64,000 nucleotides of DNA from Sulfuriferula nivalis (GCF_009937995.1 NZ_AP021881.1:558001-622000); one strand, 5' to 3'. Counted from the first letter of the stretch, positions 40,585 through 50,243 are shown. Numbers and translations are program-made. The notes: generated by a model not told the origin, from the sequence alone.

Positions 40585-41048
40585 GTGCGACCTCCTGGCG
40601 TAATGGCGACCAGCTCGGCGTTACGAGCATCACCATCAGGCGTTAAATACAAACTTATATCGGGGGCGGGGAGTAATTCGGCAGCTTTTTCAGGCCACTC
40701 GACCAAGCACACGCTAGTATCATTAAAGTACTCTCTGAATCCCGCTTCCTCCCATTCTAACGCATCATTGAAACGATATAAATCAAAGTGATATAAATTT
40801 ATTCTCGAAAGTTCATAAACTTCAACCAGCGCATAAGTCGGGCTCTTAACTTTTCCGTCAAAACCCAGTCCACGTAATATGCCTCGGCTCAGGGTGGTTT
40901 TGCCCACACCAAGATTGCCGTAAAGGTAAATTACCAGGCCAGGCGTGAGCTGGCGGGCGATAGCAGCACCGAAAGCCAGCGTGGCAGCTTCATCGGCGAG
41001 GTGTAAGGAATGGCGGAGCGGGGTATCATTCGCAGTATGGATCATCAT
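40542..41048 (-). CDS. tsaE: tRNA threonylcarbamoyladenosine biosynthesis ATPase TsaE
   Basis: The 168-residue P-loop protein works with TsaB and TsaD to make t6A37 in tRNAs reading ANN codons. YGNLGVGKTTLSRGILRGL is the Walker A region; SPTYALVE, HFDLYR and VEWPEKA are family motifs. Adjacent ATG codons at 41048 and 41045 and a TTG at 41051 could each start it. Its 5' end overlaps the divergent queG gene head to head. It is followed by amiC with a 43-base overlap. Confidence 0.93.
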   Translation of the reverse strand: MMIHTANDTPLRHSLHLADEAATLAFGAAIARQLTPGLVIYLYGNLGVGKTTLSRGILRGLGFDGKVKSPTYALVEVYELSRINLYHFDLYRFNDALEWEEAGFREYFNDTSVCLVEWPEKAAELLPAPDISLYLTPDGDARNAELVAITPGGRTCLNQLLTASPPMP

Positions 41049-42092
41049 CAACTCACATTATTGGCGCAGCAAATTAAATTCTGGGCAGCGGAACTGGGTT
41101 TGCACGGCGTGGGCATTACGGATTGCGATTTGAGCATGGCGGAAACAGAGCTGCTCAACTGGCTGGCGCAAGGCTATCACGGCGAAATGGATTATATGGC
41201 AAAACATGGCACTAAGCGCACTCGTCCTGCGGAATTGGTACCAGGTACGGTGCGAGTGATTTCGTTGCGGCTGAATTATCTGCCGCCTGATGCGCGTGAT
41301 AGTTGGGAAGTGATGAATGATCCGCAAGCGGCATTTATTTCAAGATATGCATTAGGTCGCGATTATCACAAAGTCATGAGGACGCATTTGCAAAAGTTGG
41401 CAGAGCGTATACAGGCAGCGGTGGGTGAGTTTAATTATCGCGTATTTACTGATTCCGCTCCCGTGATGGAAGTGGCGCTGGCGACTAAAGCTGGACTGGG
41501 CTGGCGTGGTAAACATACCTTATTGCTTAACCGTGAGGCAGGGTCATGGTTTTTTCTGGGTGAAATCTACACTGATTTGCCCTTGCCTGTGGATGAGCCA
41601 GTTAGCGCCCACTGCGGCGTGTGCCAGGCGTGCATAGATATTTGCCCGACACAGGCCATCGTTGCGCCGTATGAACTGGATGCACGGCGGTGTATTTCCT
41701 ACCTTACTATCGAGCACAGCGGTGCAATACCTGTGGAACTGCGCCCGTTAATGGGTAATCGGATTTACGGTTGTGATGATTGCCAGCTAATATGTCCGTG
41801 GAATCGTTTTGCACAGACTAGCAGCAGCGCAGATTTTACTGTGCGCAACGGTTTGGATAGTGTGCAGTTAGTGGCTTTGCTGGCATGGACTGAGGCTGAA
41901 TTTGATCAGCGCCTGCAAGGTAGTGCAATTCGGCGTATCGGGCACGAGCGCTGGTTGCGCAATATTGCCGTGGCGCTGGGGAATGCGCCAGCAAGTGCCG
42001 AAATTATGACTGCGTTAAAATCTCGTGCTGAACACCCCTCAGAAATCGTGCGTGAGCATGTACAATGGGCGTTATCGCAACATCAAGTTTAA
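41037..42092 (+). CDS. queG: Epoxyqueuosine reductase QueG
   Basis: The 351-residue enzyme makes queuosine in tRNA anticodons from epoxyqueuosine, using cobalamin and two iron-sulfur clusters. CGVCQACIDICPTQAI and CDDCQLICPWN are the cluster-binding motifs. The start at 41037 (MDHHQLTLLAQQIKFWAAEL) matches homologues; an in-frame ATG at 41010 is possible. It overlaps tsaE head to head. murI follows 4 bases after its stop. Confidence 0.93.
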   Translation: MDHHQLTLLAQQIKFWAAELGLHGVGITDCDLSMAETELLNWLAQGYHGEMDYMAKHGTKRTRPAELVPGTVRVISLRLNYLPPDARDSWEVMNDPQAAFISRYALGRDYHKVMRTHLQKLAERIQAAVGEFNYRVFTDSAPVMEVALATKAGLGWRGKHTLLLNREAGSWFFLGEIYTDLPLPVDEPVSAHCGVCQACIDICPTQAIVAPYELDARRCISYLTIEHSGAIPVELRPLMGNRIYGCDDCQLICPWNRFAQTSSSADFTVRNGLDSVQLVALLAWTEAEFDQRLQGSAIRRIGHERWLRNIAVALGNAPASAEIMTALKSRAEHPSEIVREHVQWALSQHQV

Positions 42093-42096
42093 TGAA

Positions 42097-42903
42097 ATGC
42101 AAATCGACTCTAAACAGGCTATCGGCGTATTTGATTCGGGTATAGGTGGGTTAACCGTCGTGCGTGCGCTGATGGAGCGTCTGCCGTTTGAAAATATTGT
42201 GTACTTTGGTGACACCGCGCGAGTTCCGTATGGTGTGAAATCAGTGGAAACCATCGCCCATTACACCACGCAAATCGCCCAGTTTTTGCTGGAAAAAAAC
42301 GTTAAGTTACTCATCATTGCCTGTAACACTATGGCGGCTGTTGCTGCGCAAACTGTGCGGGATATGTCGCCAGTACCAGTGCTTGATGTTATCGAGGCAG
42401 GCGCATGGGCGGCGGTACAAGCCAGCAAAACACATCAGATCGGCGTTATCGGCACCCCTACTACCGTTAACAGCAACACCTACGCACGTGCTATCCACGA
42501 CTTGACGCAAGATGCGCGCATCTATTCTCAAGCTTGTCCATTATTCGTACCGCTGGTTGAAGAGGGGTGGCTAGATCATCCGGTTACTCGGCTTACTGCT
42601 CAGGAATACCTCAAGCCTGTCATCGCCGAACATATCGACACCCTCGTGCTGGGTTGCACTCACTACCCGCTGATTAAACCGCTGTTGCAAGAAGTCATGG
42701 GTGAAGGCGTAAAACTGGTCGATTCAGCCGAAGCCATGGCCAACCGAACCGCGGCCTTGCTTGCTGAACTCAATTTGGCTAATACCAGCCATGCACTGCC
42801 GCACTACGAATATTACGTCACCGACGTTCCGGTGAAGTTCCAGACCATAGGTGAGCGTTTCCTGGGTCGTTCGTTGAGCCATTTGCATGTGGTGAAATGG
42901 TAG
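42097..42903 (+). CDS. murI: Glutamate racemase
   Basis: The 268-residue cytosolic enzyme supplies D-glutamate for peptidoglycan. The two catalytic cysteines lie in IIACNTMAAVA and LVLGCTHYPLI, and IGVFDSGIGGLTVVRAL starts the protein. The start at 42097 is chosen because the upstream in-frame codons lie inside queG. It follows queG by 4 bases, probably as one transcript. Confidence 0.95.
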   Translation: MQIDSKQAIGVFDSGIGGLTVVRALMERLPFENIVYFGDTARVPYGVKSVETIAHYTTQIAQFLLEKNVKLLIIACNTMAAVAAQTVRDMSPVPVLDVIEAGAWAAVQASKTHQIGVIGTPTTVNSNTYARAIHDLTQDARIYSQACPLFVPLVEEGWLDHPVTRLTAQEYLKPVIAEHIDTLVLGCTHYPLIKPLLQEVMGEGVKLVDSAEAMANRTAALLAELNLANTSHALPHYEYYVTDVPVKFQTIGERFLGRSLSHLHVVKW

Positions 42904-42909
42904 GCTTGG

Positions 42910-42938
42910 TTGATGTAGGGGCGTGAGTCAGCTATAAT
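42910..42938 (+). promoter_or_regulatory. Promoter of the tRNA-Thr gene
   Basis: TTGATG at 42910-42915 and a perfect TATAAT at 42933-42938 are 17 bases apart. The next bases (GCGCGCGCTG) form a GC-rich discriminator, typical of promoters under stringent control. The predicted start near 42945 is only a few bases before the mature tRNA 5' end. Confidence 0.75.
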
Positions 42939-42948
42939 GCGCGCGCTG

Positions 42949-43023
42949 GCCCGGTTAGTTCTAGTGGTAAAACAAGGCACTCGTAACGCTTAGTCGACAG
43001 TTCGATTCTGTCACCGGGCACCA
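42949..43023 (+). tRNA. tRNA-Thr (anticodon CGT)
   Basis: The cloverleaf can be folded by hand. It has a perfect 7-bp acceptor stem (GCCCGGT with ACCGGGC), a T-arm GACAG-TTCGATT-CTGTC, anticodon loop CTCGTAA with anticodon CGT at 42982-42984, and an encoded CCA. The G1-C72 and C2-G71 pairs agree with threonine identity. The D stem has only three Watson-Crick pairs, and the anticodon stem has an A-C mismatch at its loop end plus a G-T pair, so it is weaker than usual. Confidence 0.82.
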
Positions 43024-43047
43024 GTCAGAATTAAGCAATATTAAAAT

Positions 43048-43087
43048 CCCGTTAAACCCGTTAAGATAGGGTTTGCGGGTTTTTTTT
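43048..43087 (+). terminator. Terminator after tRNA-Thr
   Basis: CCCG (43048-43051) with CGGG (43076-43079), and AAACCC (43054-43059) with GGGTTT (43069-43074), form a stem with one small bulge. A run of eight T (43080-43087) follows. It separates the tRNA unit from the polysaccharide genes. Confidence 0.88.
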
Positions 43088-43158
43088 CGCCTGATGTTCG
43101 GATGTCTGTTAGATTTGGTTTTATCCAGATTACGATTAACATTTTTAGATGTGAGCTT

Positions 43159-43926
43159 ATGAAGGCAATCATACTTGCAGGTGGTTTGGGTACGAGGATT
43201 AGTGAAGAGACTTCTACGCGTCCTAAGCCTATGGTGGAAATTGGTGGCAAGCCTATTTTGTGGCACATCATGAAAAGCTATTCGGCGCATGGTATTCATG
43301 ACTTCGTGATTTGTTGTGGTTATAAAGGCTACCTTATCAAGGAGTATTTCGCCAATTACTTTCTGCATATGTCCGATGTGACGTTTGATATGCGTAATAA
43401 CAAAATGGAAGTGCATCATCGCAGCGCAGAGCCATGGCGGGTGACGTTGGTGGATACTGGTGAAAACACCATGACGGGTGGGCGTATCAAGCGCGTGGCC
43501 GAGCATATAGGGGATGAGGATTTTTGCTGTACGTATGGCGACGGGGTGAGTGATGTCAACATTACTGAGTTGATAGCTTTTCATCAGCAGCATGGAAAAC
43601 TCGCTACATTAACTGCTACACAACCATCGGGGCGCTTTGGTGCAATCAATTTTGCAGGAAACAGCGTGACCAGTTTTCAGGAAAAACCTCAGGGCGATGG
43701 CGGCTGGATTAATGGTGGTTTTTTTGTGTTGTCGCCTAAAGTACTGGATTATCTTGTGGACGACAGCACCGTCTGGGAACGTGAGCCTATGGAGCAGATT
43801 GCCAGCGCAGGGCAAATGTCAGCTTATTTTCATACCGGATTTTGGCAGCCTATGGATACGCTGCGGGATAAAAACCATCTGGAAACCTTGTGGGCAAGTG
43901 GGAAGGCCCCATGGAAAACATGGTAG
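43159..43926 (+). CDS. rfbF: Glucose-1-phosphate cytidylyltransferase
   Basis: The 255-residue enzyme makes CDP-glucose from glucose-1-phosphate and CTP, the first step toward 3,6-dideoxyhexoses. [20 protein letters not shown] with [16 protein letters not shown] is the nucleotidyltransferase signature; [11 protein letters not shown] and [14 protein letters not shown] follow. The start at 43159 matches homologues, while the open frame extends 19 codons upstream. It overlaps rfbG by 16 bases and is the first gene of the polysaccharide locus, 71 bases after the tRNA terminator. Confidence 0.95.
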   Translation: MKAIILAGGLGTRISEETSTRPKPMVEIGGKPILWHIMKSYSAHGIHDFVICCGYKGYLIKEYFANYFLHMSDVTFDMRNNKMEVHHRSAEPWRVTLVDTGENTMTGGRIKRVAEHIGDEDFCCTYGDGVSDVNITELIAFHQQHGKLATLTATQPSGRFGAINFAGNSVTSFQEKPQGDGGWINGGFFVLSPKVLDYLVDDSTVWEREPMEQIASAGQMSAYFHTGFWQPMDTLRDKNHLETLWASGKAPWKTW

Positions 43927-44987
43927 AGCCAGCGTTCTGGTCAGGTAAAACCGTATTAGTGACTGGACATACTGGTTTTAAAGGTGGCTGGCTGTCCTTA
44001 TGGTTGCAGTCTATGGGTGCAAAAGTGGTTGGTTTTGCGTTAGCGCCGCCCACTCACCCTAGTCTGTTTTTGGCTGCGAATGTAGCGGACGGGATGGTCA
44101 GTATAGAGGGCGATATACGAGATTACGCCGCCGTGCTTGCAGTATTCAAACAACACCAGCCTGAGATAGTTATTCATATGGCAGCGCAGGCACTGGTGCG
44201 CTATTCTTACGCTAATCCTGTTGAAACCTATGCTACGAATGTGATGGGCACTGTGCATTTATTTGAAGCGGCACGGCAAACGGGTAGCGTCCGTGCGATA
44301 GTCAATGTGACCAGCGATAAATGTTATGAAAACCGTGAGTGGGTATGGGGTTATCGTGAAAATGAGCCTATGGGTGGCTATGATCCATACAGCAGCAGCA
44401 AAGGCTGCGCCGAATTAGTGACATCAGCCTACCGTAATTCATTTTTTAACCCACAGGATTATGCGCATCATGGCGTAGCAGTGGCATCGGCACGGGCTGG
44501 TAATGTCATCGGAGGTGGTGACTGGGCGGAAGACAGGTTGATACCTGACATCATACGTGCCATTACCCAAGGTGAGCCAGTACGCATTCGTAGTCCACAT
44601 GCCATACGTCCATGGCAGCATGTGCTGGAGCCGCTATCGGGATATTTGGTGTTGGCGCAAAAATTGTATGAAGCTGGTGTGGCATATGCTGACGCCTGGA
44701 ATTTTGGTCCGAATGAAACGGATGCCAAGCCCGTGCAATGGATAGTCGAGCAACTTACCCAGAATTGGGGTGAAGGTGCAAGCTGGGTACTTGATGAAGG
44801 TGAGCATCCACATGAGGCGCATTATCTTAAGCTGGATTGTTCAAAGGCGAAAGCGCGTCTGAATTGGCACCCTCGTTGGCAACTGGAAGATGCGTTGCAA
44901 GCGATTGTGGATTGGCAGCGAGCTTATCAGGCGGGGCGGGATATGCGTGTAGTAACTCTGCAGCAAATCGGCACTTATTGCGCTTAA
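43911..44987 (+). CDS. rfbG: CDP-glucose 4,6-dehydratase
   Basis: The 358-residue SDR converts CDP-glucose to CDP-4-keto-6-deoxyglucose. [19 protein letters not shown] is the NAD-binding start, VTSDKCYEN and [12 protein letters not shown] (Y-x3-K) hold the catalytic residues, and [17 protein letters not shown] is typical. The ATG at 43911 has GGAAGG 4 bases upstream and gives the usual length; a GTG at 43890 is an alternative. It lies between rfbF and rfbH. Confidence 0.95.
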   Translation: MENMVEPAFWSGKTVLVTGHTGFKGGWLSLWLQSMGAKVVGFALAPPTHPSLFLAANVADGMVSIEGDIRDYAAVLAVFKQHQPEIVIHMAAQALVRYSYANPVETYATNVMGTVHLFEAARQTGSVRAIVNVTSDKCYENREWVWGYRENEPMGGYDPYSSSKGCAELVTSAYRNSFFNPQDYAHHGVAVASARAGNVIGGGDWAEDRLIPDIIRAITQGEPVRIRSPHAIRPWQHVLEPLSGYLVLAQKLYEAGVAYADAWNFGPNETDAKPVQWIVEQLTQNWGEGASWVLDEGEHPHEAHYLKLDCSKAKARLNWHPRWQLEDALQAIVDWQRAYQAGRDMRVVTLQQIGTYCA

Positions 44988-45026
44988 CTGATGCAATGGA
45001 TTTTGGATTGAATAATTGAGGTTCAT

Positions 45027-46340
45027 GTGAGTAAAGAAGCGCTAAGGCAGCAGATACTTGAGTTGGTCGAGCAATATAGTGCGCTGCAATATGCAGAGCA
45101 GCTATTTACTCCCGGAACTACTGTCGTTCCGCCAGCGGGTAAAGTTATTGGCGGTAGTGAGCTGAAGAATATGGTTGAAGCTTCGCTGGATGGCTGGCTA
45201 ACAACAGGTCGTTTTAATGAGGCTTTTGAAAAGCGCTTTGCTGAATTCGTGGGCGTGCCTTACGCGCTGACCACTACGTCGGGTTCGTCTGCTAACTTGT
45301 TGGCCTTTACCGCACTGACTTCACCAAAACTGGGCGATCGTGCCTTGAAACCAGGGGATGAAGTGATTACCGTGGCAGCAGGTTTCCCAACCACAGTGAA
45401 TCCCATGTTGCAGAATGGCATGGTGCCAGTTTTTGTAGATGTGGACATCCCCACTTACAACATCGATCCCCAAAAGATTGAGGCTGCAGTCAGTGATCGT
45501 ACCCGTGCCATCATGATTGCGCATACATTGGGCAATCCATTCGATTTGGATGCCGTAATGGCAGTAGCGAAGAAATATAACCTCTGGGTCATAGAAGATT
45601 GCTGTGACGCTTTGGGTTCGCGTTATAAAGGCCAGCATGTAGGTACCTTCGGTCATATTGCCACCTGCAGTTTCTATCCCGCTCATCACATCACCATGGG
45701 CGAAGGGGGTATGGTGTTTACCAAAGATATTGAGTTGCGCAAAATTATCGAGTCGTTCCGCGACTGGGGGCGTGATTGCTATTGCCCAGCTGGTCATGAC
45801 AACACATGCAGCAAGCGTTTTGGTTGGCAGTTTGGGTCATTACCAGCAGGGTATGATCATAAATACACCTATTCGCACCTGGGCTACAACCTCAAAATTA
45901 CCGACATGCAAGCCGCTTGTGGTCTGGCACAAATGGATAGATTGCCTGAATTCATCGCTGCGCGTAAACATAATTTTGCTTTCCTCAAAGAGCGTCTGAA
46001 ATCTTGTGAAGAATTTCTGATTCTGCCAGAGGCGACACCTGACAGCGAGCCATCCTGGTTTGGTTTCCCCATTACTATTCGTGATACAGCGGGTATTAAT
46101 CGTGTGGATTTGCTGAAATACCTGGATCAAAACAAGATCGGCACGCGTTTGTTGTTTGCGGGAAATTTGACACGCCAGCCGTATTTTGAAGGTCGCACTT
46201 ATCGTGTCAGTGGTGAGCTTGAACGAACTGATGAGGTGATGAGTAACACCTTCTGGATCGGCGTTTATCCGGGATTAGATGAAGAGATGCTGGGTTTTGT
46301 GGTCGAGAAAATTGAAGCGTTTCTGGGCGTGAATTTCTAA
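45027..46340 (+). CDS. rfbH: CDP-4-keto-6-deoxyglucose 3-dehydrase (E1)
   Basis: This 437-residue PMP/iron-sulfur enzyme removes the C3 hydroxyl of CDP-4-keto-6-deoxyglucose. The aminotransferase-fold lysine is replaced by H220 in [14 protein letters not shown], as required for E1. The [2Fe-2S] cysteines C193, C251, C253 and C261 have the exact C-x57-C-x-C-x7-C spacing. It starts at GTG with GAGG 5 bases upstream. E1 needs a reductase partner (E3, AscD/RfbI type), which is not in this window. Confidence 0.95.
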   Translation: MSKEALRQQILELVEQYSALQYAEQLFTPGTTVVPPAGKVIGGSELKNMVEASLDGWLTTGRFNEAFEKRFAEFVGVPYALTTTSGSSANLLAFTALTSPKLGDRALKPGDEVITVAAGFPTTVNPMLQNGMVPVFVDVDIPTYNIDPQKIEAAVSDRTRAIMIAHTLGNPFDLDAVMAVAKKYNLWVIEDCCDALGSRYKGQHVGTFGHIATCSFYPAHHITMGEGGMVFTKDIELRKIIESFRDWGRDCYCPAGHDNTCSKRFGWQFGSLPAGYDHKYTYSHLGYNLKITDMQAACGLAQMDRLPEFIAARKHNFAFLKERLKSCEEFLILPEATPDSEPSWFGFPITIRDTAGINRVDLLKYLDQNKIGTRLLFAGNLTRQPYFEGRTYRVSGELERTDEVMSNTFWIGVYPGLDEEMLGFVVEKIEAFLGVNF

Positions 46341-46459
46341 AGTGCTTGTTGAATAAATCATCATTCATGGCAGGTTATTTACCCAAGCTTGAAATTATGG
46401 TCGATAAATGATTAAATGTTCAGCTTGTGAACGCATGATTTTGTGACTTGCTTATCTAA
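46341..46459. other. Gap between rfbH and the MarR-type regulator
   Basis: These 119 bases contain no clear terminator or consensus promoter. The downstream regulator lacks an evident ribosome-binding site. Confidence 0.4.
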
Positions 46460-46795
46460 ATGTTAACAGACGAATATCGCTACAAAATACTCAGGAAATT
46501 AGAGGCTGAGCCTGAAACCAGTCAGCGTGAATTAGCACGTGAATTGGGTATCAGTTTGGGCAAGGTGAATTTTTGCCTGAATGCGTTGATAGAAAAAGGG
46601 CTGGTCAAGGCTAATAACTTTCGCCATAGTCAAAATAAAAAAGGCTATATCTATTTACTCACGCCCAGCGGGGTTGAGGAAAAAGCAAAAATAACCGTGC
46701 AGTTTTTGAAATACAAACTTGCGGAATACGAAGCAATCAAAGCTGAAATACAGCAGTTGCAGCATGATATTGAATCTAATGTGAGATCGAAATGA
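46460..46795 (+). CDS. EPS-associated MarR-type winged-helix regulator
   Basis: The 111-residue protein has a winged-helix domain (residues 1-75) with the recognition segment [20 protein letters not shown] and wing [17 protein letters not shown]-terminal helix ([19 protein letters not shown]) probably dimerises it. It resembles the short MarR-family regulators found beside exopolysaccharide genes in many proteobacteria. It overlaps gmd by ATGA, so it is made with the genes it may control. No Shine-Dalgarno sequence is obvious. Confidence 0.8.
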   Translation: MLTDEYRYKILRKLEAEPETSQRELARELGISLGKVNFCLNALIEKGLVKANNFRHSQNKKGYIYLLTPSGVEEKAKITVQFLKYKLAEYEAIKAEIQQLQHDIESNVRSK

Positions 46796-47874
46796 AAAAA
46801 GCACTTATTACCGGTGTGACCGGGCAGGATGGCGCCTATCTGGCTGAGTTTTTGTTGGAAAAAGGGTATGAAGTTCATGGCGTGAAGCGTCGGGCATCGC
46901 TGTTTAATACTTCCCGAATTGATCATTTGTATCGTGACCCTCATGAAGATGGAGTTCGTTTTTTTCTGCATCATGGGGATTTGACAGACTCTTCGAATTT
47001 GATCCGTCTTATTCAACAGATACAACCAGACGAAATATATAACCTTGCTGCGCAAAGCCATGTCGCAGTCAGCTTTGAAGAGCCTGAATATACAGCGAAC
47101 TCTGATGCCCTTGGTGCTTTGCGTGTGCTTGAGGCAATTCGTATCCTTGGTCTGGAAAAGAAAACTCGTTATTACCAGGCCTCTACCTCTGAGCTTTATG
47201 GGCTAGTGCAAGAAACCCCGCAAAAAGAAACTACGCCATTCTATCCGCGCAGTCCTTATGCTGTTGCTAAACTCTACGCCTACTGGATTACCGTGAATTA
47301 TCGGGAAGCGTATGGCATGTATGCCTGTAACGGTATTCTCTTTAATCACGAATCACCTATCCGTGGGGAAAACTTCGTTACCCGTAAGATTACGCGTGCT
47401 TTGGCCCGTATCAAGCTTGGTTTACAGGAACACCTCTATCTCGGGAATCTTAATGCACTACGTGATTGGGGGCATGCTAAGGACTATGTTGAAATGCAGT
47501 GGCTCATGCTGCAACAGGAACAGCCGGATGATTTTGTCATTGCGACGGGTGTGCAATACAGCGTACGTGATTTTGTAAATATCGCTGCCAGAGAGTTAGG
47601 TATTACTGTTCACTGGGATGGAGAAGGCCTGGATGAAAAAGGGTATGACGCATCAGGGAAATGTATTGTTTCAGTCGACCCTCGTTACTTCCGTCCAACT
47701 GAAGTTGAAACGCTCCTTGGTGACCCTTCCAAAGCCAAGGAAAAGCTCGGCTGGCAACCAAAAATCACCTTCGATGAGTTGGTTAAGGAAATGGTGCGCG
47801 AAGACCTTAAGGCTGCCGAACGCGATGAACTCGTGAAGCGGCACGGATATTATGCAAATAATTACCACGAGTAA
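46792..47874 (+). CDS. gmd: GDP-mannose 4,6-dehydratase
   Basis: At 360 residues this is a full-length Gmd, which makes GDP-4-keto-6-deoxy-D-mannose, precursor of fucose, rhamnose, talose, perosamine and colitose. [20 protein letters not shown] binds NADP, with RR at residues 33-34. T132 and E134 (ASTSELYG) and Y156-x3-K160 (PYAVAKLY) form the active site, and the FNHESPIRG and [10 protein letters not shown] motifs are intact. No fcl or rmd reductase follows directly. The start overlaps the regulator stop by ATGA. Confidence 0.96.
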   Translation: MKKALITGVTGQDGAYLAEFLLEKGYEVHGVKRRASLFNTSRIDHLYRDPHEDGVRFFLHHGDLTDSSNLIRLIQQIQPDEIYNLAAQSHVAVSFEEPEYTANSDALGALRVLEAIRILGLEKKTRYYQASTSELYGLVQETPQKETTPFYPRSPYAVAKLYAYWITVNYREAYGMYACNGILFNHESPIRGENFVTRKITRALARIKLGLQEHLYLGNLNALRDWGHAKDYVEMQWLMLQQEQPDDFVIATGVQYSVRDFVNIAARELGITVHWDGEGLDEKGYDASGKCIVSVDPRYFRPTEVETLLGDPSKAKEKLGWQPKITFDELVKEMVREDLKAAERDELVKRHGYYANNYHE

Positions 47875-47880
47875 CTTGGT

Positions 47881-49380
47881 GTGAGGTTGAGGCGGAATCT
47901 GATGGCAGGGCTGGCAAACTCGGTTTGGTCAGCCCTGATTGGTTTGGCGGTGGTTCCGTTTTATCTGAAATATCTCGGAATAGAAGCTTATGGCTTGATA
48001 GGTTTTTTTGTGACGACTCAAACATTGCTCCAACTTCTGGATATGGGGATGGCACCAACCATTAATCGCGAAGTTGCGCGCTGTTCAGCGTCTGGTGATT
48101 TAAAAGAAGCAGGCAAGCTGCTGCACACTTTGGCCATAATTTATTGGTGTATGGCAGGGGTGATTGCTTTATTGATTCTGGCGCTTGCGCCTTGGATTGC
48201 AGAATACTGGCTGCAATCTAAACAGCTTTCACCCCAAATTATTTCACATGCCGTGATGTTAATAGGGCTGGTTGTTGCATGCCGCTGGCCAATTGGTTTG
48301 TATCAGGGGGCACTGATTGGAGCGCAACGGTTGACTGTATCAAGTGGTATCAATATGGCGATGGTGACAATCGGTAGTTTGGGCGCGGTAGCGGTGCTCG
48401 CTTTTATATCTCCAACGATTGAGGCTTTTTTCATTTGGCAGGCTTGCGTGGGTATTGTATATGCAATCACTATACGTGCGGCTGCTTGGCGAATAATAGG
48501 GGATACGAAAGCTAACCATTTTGATGCGGACTATATTAGACGTATCTTGAAATTTTCTTTAGGAGTGGGTGCTATTTCATTTTCTGGGATTGTTTTAACA
48601 CAATTAGACAAGGTGATACTTAGTAAAACATTAGGATTGGAAAGTTTTGGGAAATATATGTTGGCCACAATGGTGGCCAATAGCCTCTATATTTTAATTG
48701 TTCCGATATTTAATACTGCTTATCCAAAGTTTTCCTCTTTGGTGGCGCAAGAAAAATTAGAAGAACTTTTTATGCAATACCGTACTGCTAGCCATTTACT
48801 TGCCACTATGTTGTTTCCTTTGGCAATGGTTATGGTATTGCTTTCACAGCAATTAATTCAATTATGGACGGGTAATGGTAGTCTTGCTGCTGATGTAGCC
48901 CCTTTGGCATCTCTACTGTTAATTGGTTATGCATTGCATGGTGTGATGCATATGCCATATGCATTGATGTTAGCGCAAGGTGAGACTAGATCAATGTTAA
49001 AAATATACGTTTCTCTAATTGTTATCATTGTGCCACTTACTGCAGTTCTTTCATTAATGTATGGTGCGGTTGGCGGGGCGCTGGCGCAGCTTCTGTTGTT
49101 TGTTTTTTATGTTTTGATGGGAACATGGATCACACATAAAAGATATTTTATAGGTTTTGCACGCGAATGGCTGTTGATAGATGTTGGCGTGCCTCTAGGT
49201 ATTTCCTTGCTAATTGGCCTATTGGGGTTCTTTATTTTATCAATGCTAGGAGCTGAAGTGTATGTGAAGTTGATGGTGGGGTTGGTTCTTTGGGGTGTTG
49301 CAACTCTGTTAAGCATCTATTCGTCACAATTCTCGCGCTCGATTTTTGTTGGTTATTGGAACCAATTTCGTTATAGGTAG
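47881..49380 (+). CDS. Polysaccharide flippase, Wzx-like
   Basis: The 499-residue inner-membrane protein has about 12-14 hydrophobic helices over its whole length. It begins NLMAGLANSVWSALIGLAVV, the pattern of Wzx/RfbX-type lipid-linked oligosaccharide flippases. PFYLKYLGIEAYGLIGFF is the typical first loop. The GTG start (47881) has no good ribosome-binding site; the ATG at 47902, behind GAGGCGGA, may be the real start. It lies between gmd and the methyltransferase-like genes. Confidence 0.85.
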   Translation: MRLRRNLMAGLANSVWSALIGLAVVPFYLKYLGIEAYGLIGFFVTTQTLLQLLDMGMAPTINREVARCSASGDLKEAGKLLHTLAIIYWCMAGVIALLILALAPWIAEYWLQSKQLSPQIISHAVMLIGLVVACRWPIGLYQGALIGAQRLTVSSGINMAMVTIGSLGAVAVLAFISPTIEAFFIWQACVGIVYAITIRAAAWRIIGDTKANHFDADYIRRILKFSLGVGAISFSGIVLTQLDKVILSKTLGLESFGKYMLATMVANSLYILIVPIFNTAYPKFSSLVAQEKLEELFMQYRTASHLLATMLFPLAMVMVLLSQQLIQLWTGNGSLAADVAPLASLLLIGYALHGVMHMPYALMLAQGETRSMLKIYVSLIVIIVPLTAVLSLMYGAVGGALAQLLLFVFYVLMGTWITHKRYFIGFAREWLLIDVGVPLGISLLIGLLGFFILSMLGAEVYVKLMVGLVLWGVATLLSIYSSQFSRSIFVGYWNQFRYR

Positions 49381-49394
49381 AAAAGGGGTGGGGT

Positions 49395-50243
49395 ATGTTT
49401 GCAAGACTGTTTAATTACTTGTTAGATGTTCGTGATCGCCAGCGAATCAATATTGCATTGAGCAAGGGTGCGGCAATGATGCAGGCACGTGATATAGATT
49501 TTAAAAAACCTTCGACTTGGGAATTTTCCGGATTCAGCCAGAATGGTGAAGATGGGATTTTGGATGTTCTGCGGAAGAAACTGTTAAGTAGTAATCGATA
49601 TTTTATCGAAATTGGTGCTGCAGATGGAATTGAGAACAATACTGGTTGGTTACTCGTAGCCGAAAAATATAATGGCATGCTGATCGAAGGTAGTGCCAAG
49701 CTTGTTGAAAGGGCGAGAAGAACTATCGTTGGTTATAGCATCGGGGCAGAGTGCCACAACATGTTTGTGACGAAAGAAAGTGTGTTGGAATTGAAGTCTA
49801 TGGCATTTCATCTTGATCCTGATGTGTTTTCACTTGATATTGATGGAAATGATTACCATATAGCCAAAGCTATTTTGGATGGAGGGTTTAGACCTAAGAT
49901 ATTTGTAGTTGAGTACAATTCTGTTTATGGATTGGAGCGTAGTTTAACTATTGAATATCAACCCACCTTCGTATTTACTAAAGCACATCCAACTCACTTA
50001 TATTATGGGGTGTCAATTTCAGGGTGGCGAAAATTTTTTGCGAACTACGGATATCGTTTTGTGACAGTAGATCGAAATGGGGTGAATGGTTTTTTTGTGG
50101 ACCCTAAGTTTTTTGACAAGTCTTTTTTAGATGAAGTACAAGGGCTGATGTTTGCTGAGAACCAATCTCAATTTATAAAATTCAGGAAATCTAGTGAAGA
50201 TCAATTTGAACTTATTGCGGATCAAAAATTTATCACAATTTGA
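49395..50243 (+). CDS. FkbM-like methyltransferase family protein
   Basis: This 282-residue soluble protein has FSQNGEDGILDVL, then a SAM-binding-like turn FIEIGAADGIENNTG (about residue 70) and SLDIDGNDYHIAKAILDGG, the counterpart of the D-x-EG-x-E motif of FkbM methyltransferases. Relatives occur in surface-glycan loci and are assumed to methylate sugars; activity is not proven. A GGGGTGGGG run precedes the ATG. It is followed by a clearer FkbM gene. Confidence 0.6.
   Translation: MFARLFNYLLDVRDRQRINIALSKGAAMMQARDIDFKKPSTWEFSGFSQNGEDGILDVLRKKLLSSNRYFIEIGAADGIENNTGWLLVAEKYNGMLIEGSAKLVERARRTIVGYSIGAECHNMFVTKESVLELKSMAFHLDPDVFSLDIDGNDYHIAKAILDGGFRPKIFVVEYNSVYGLERSLTIEYQPTFVFTKAHPTHLYYGVSISGWRKFFANYGYRFVTVDRNGVNGFFVDPKFFDKSFLDEVQGLMFAENQSQFIKFRKSSEDQFELIADQKFITI

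Noticed and set aside
42092-42096. ATG at 42092 overlapping the queG stop as the murI start
   Set aside because: It is in another frame; the murI frame starts at 42097.
43102-43158. 19-codon N-terminal extension of rfbF
   Set aside because: It does not resemble any rfbF N-terminus and the family start is the ATG at 43159.
45027-46340. Loss of the PLP lysine in the RfbH aminotransferase-like fold
   Set aside because: Replacement by His (H220) is the normal state in E1 dehydrases, so it is not a defect.
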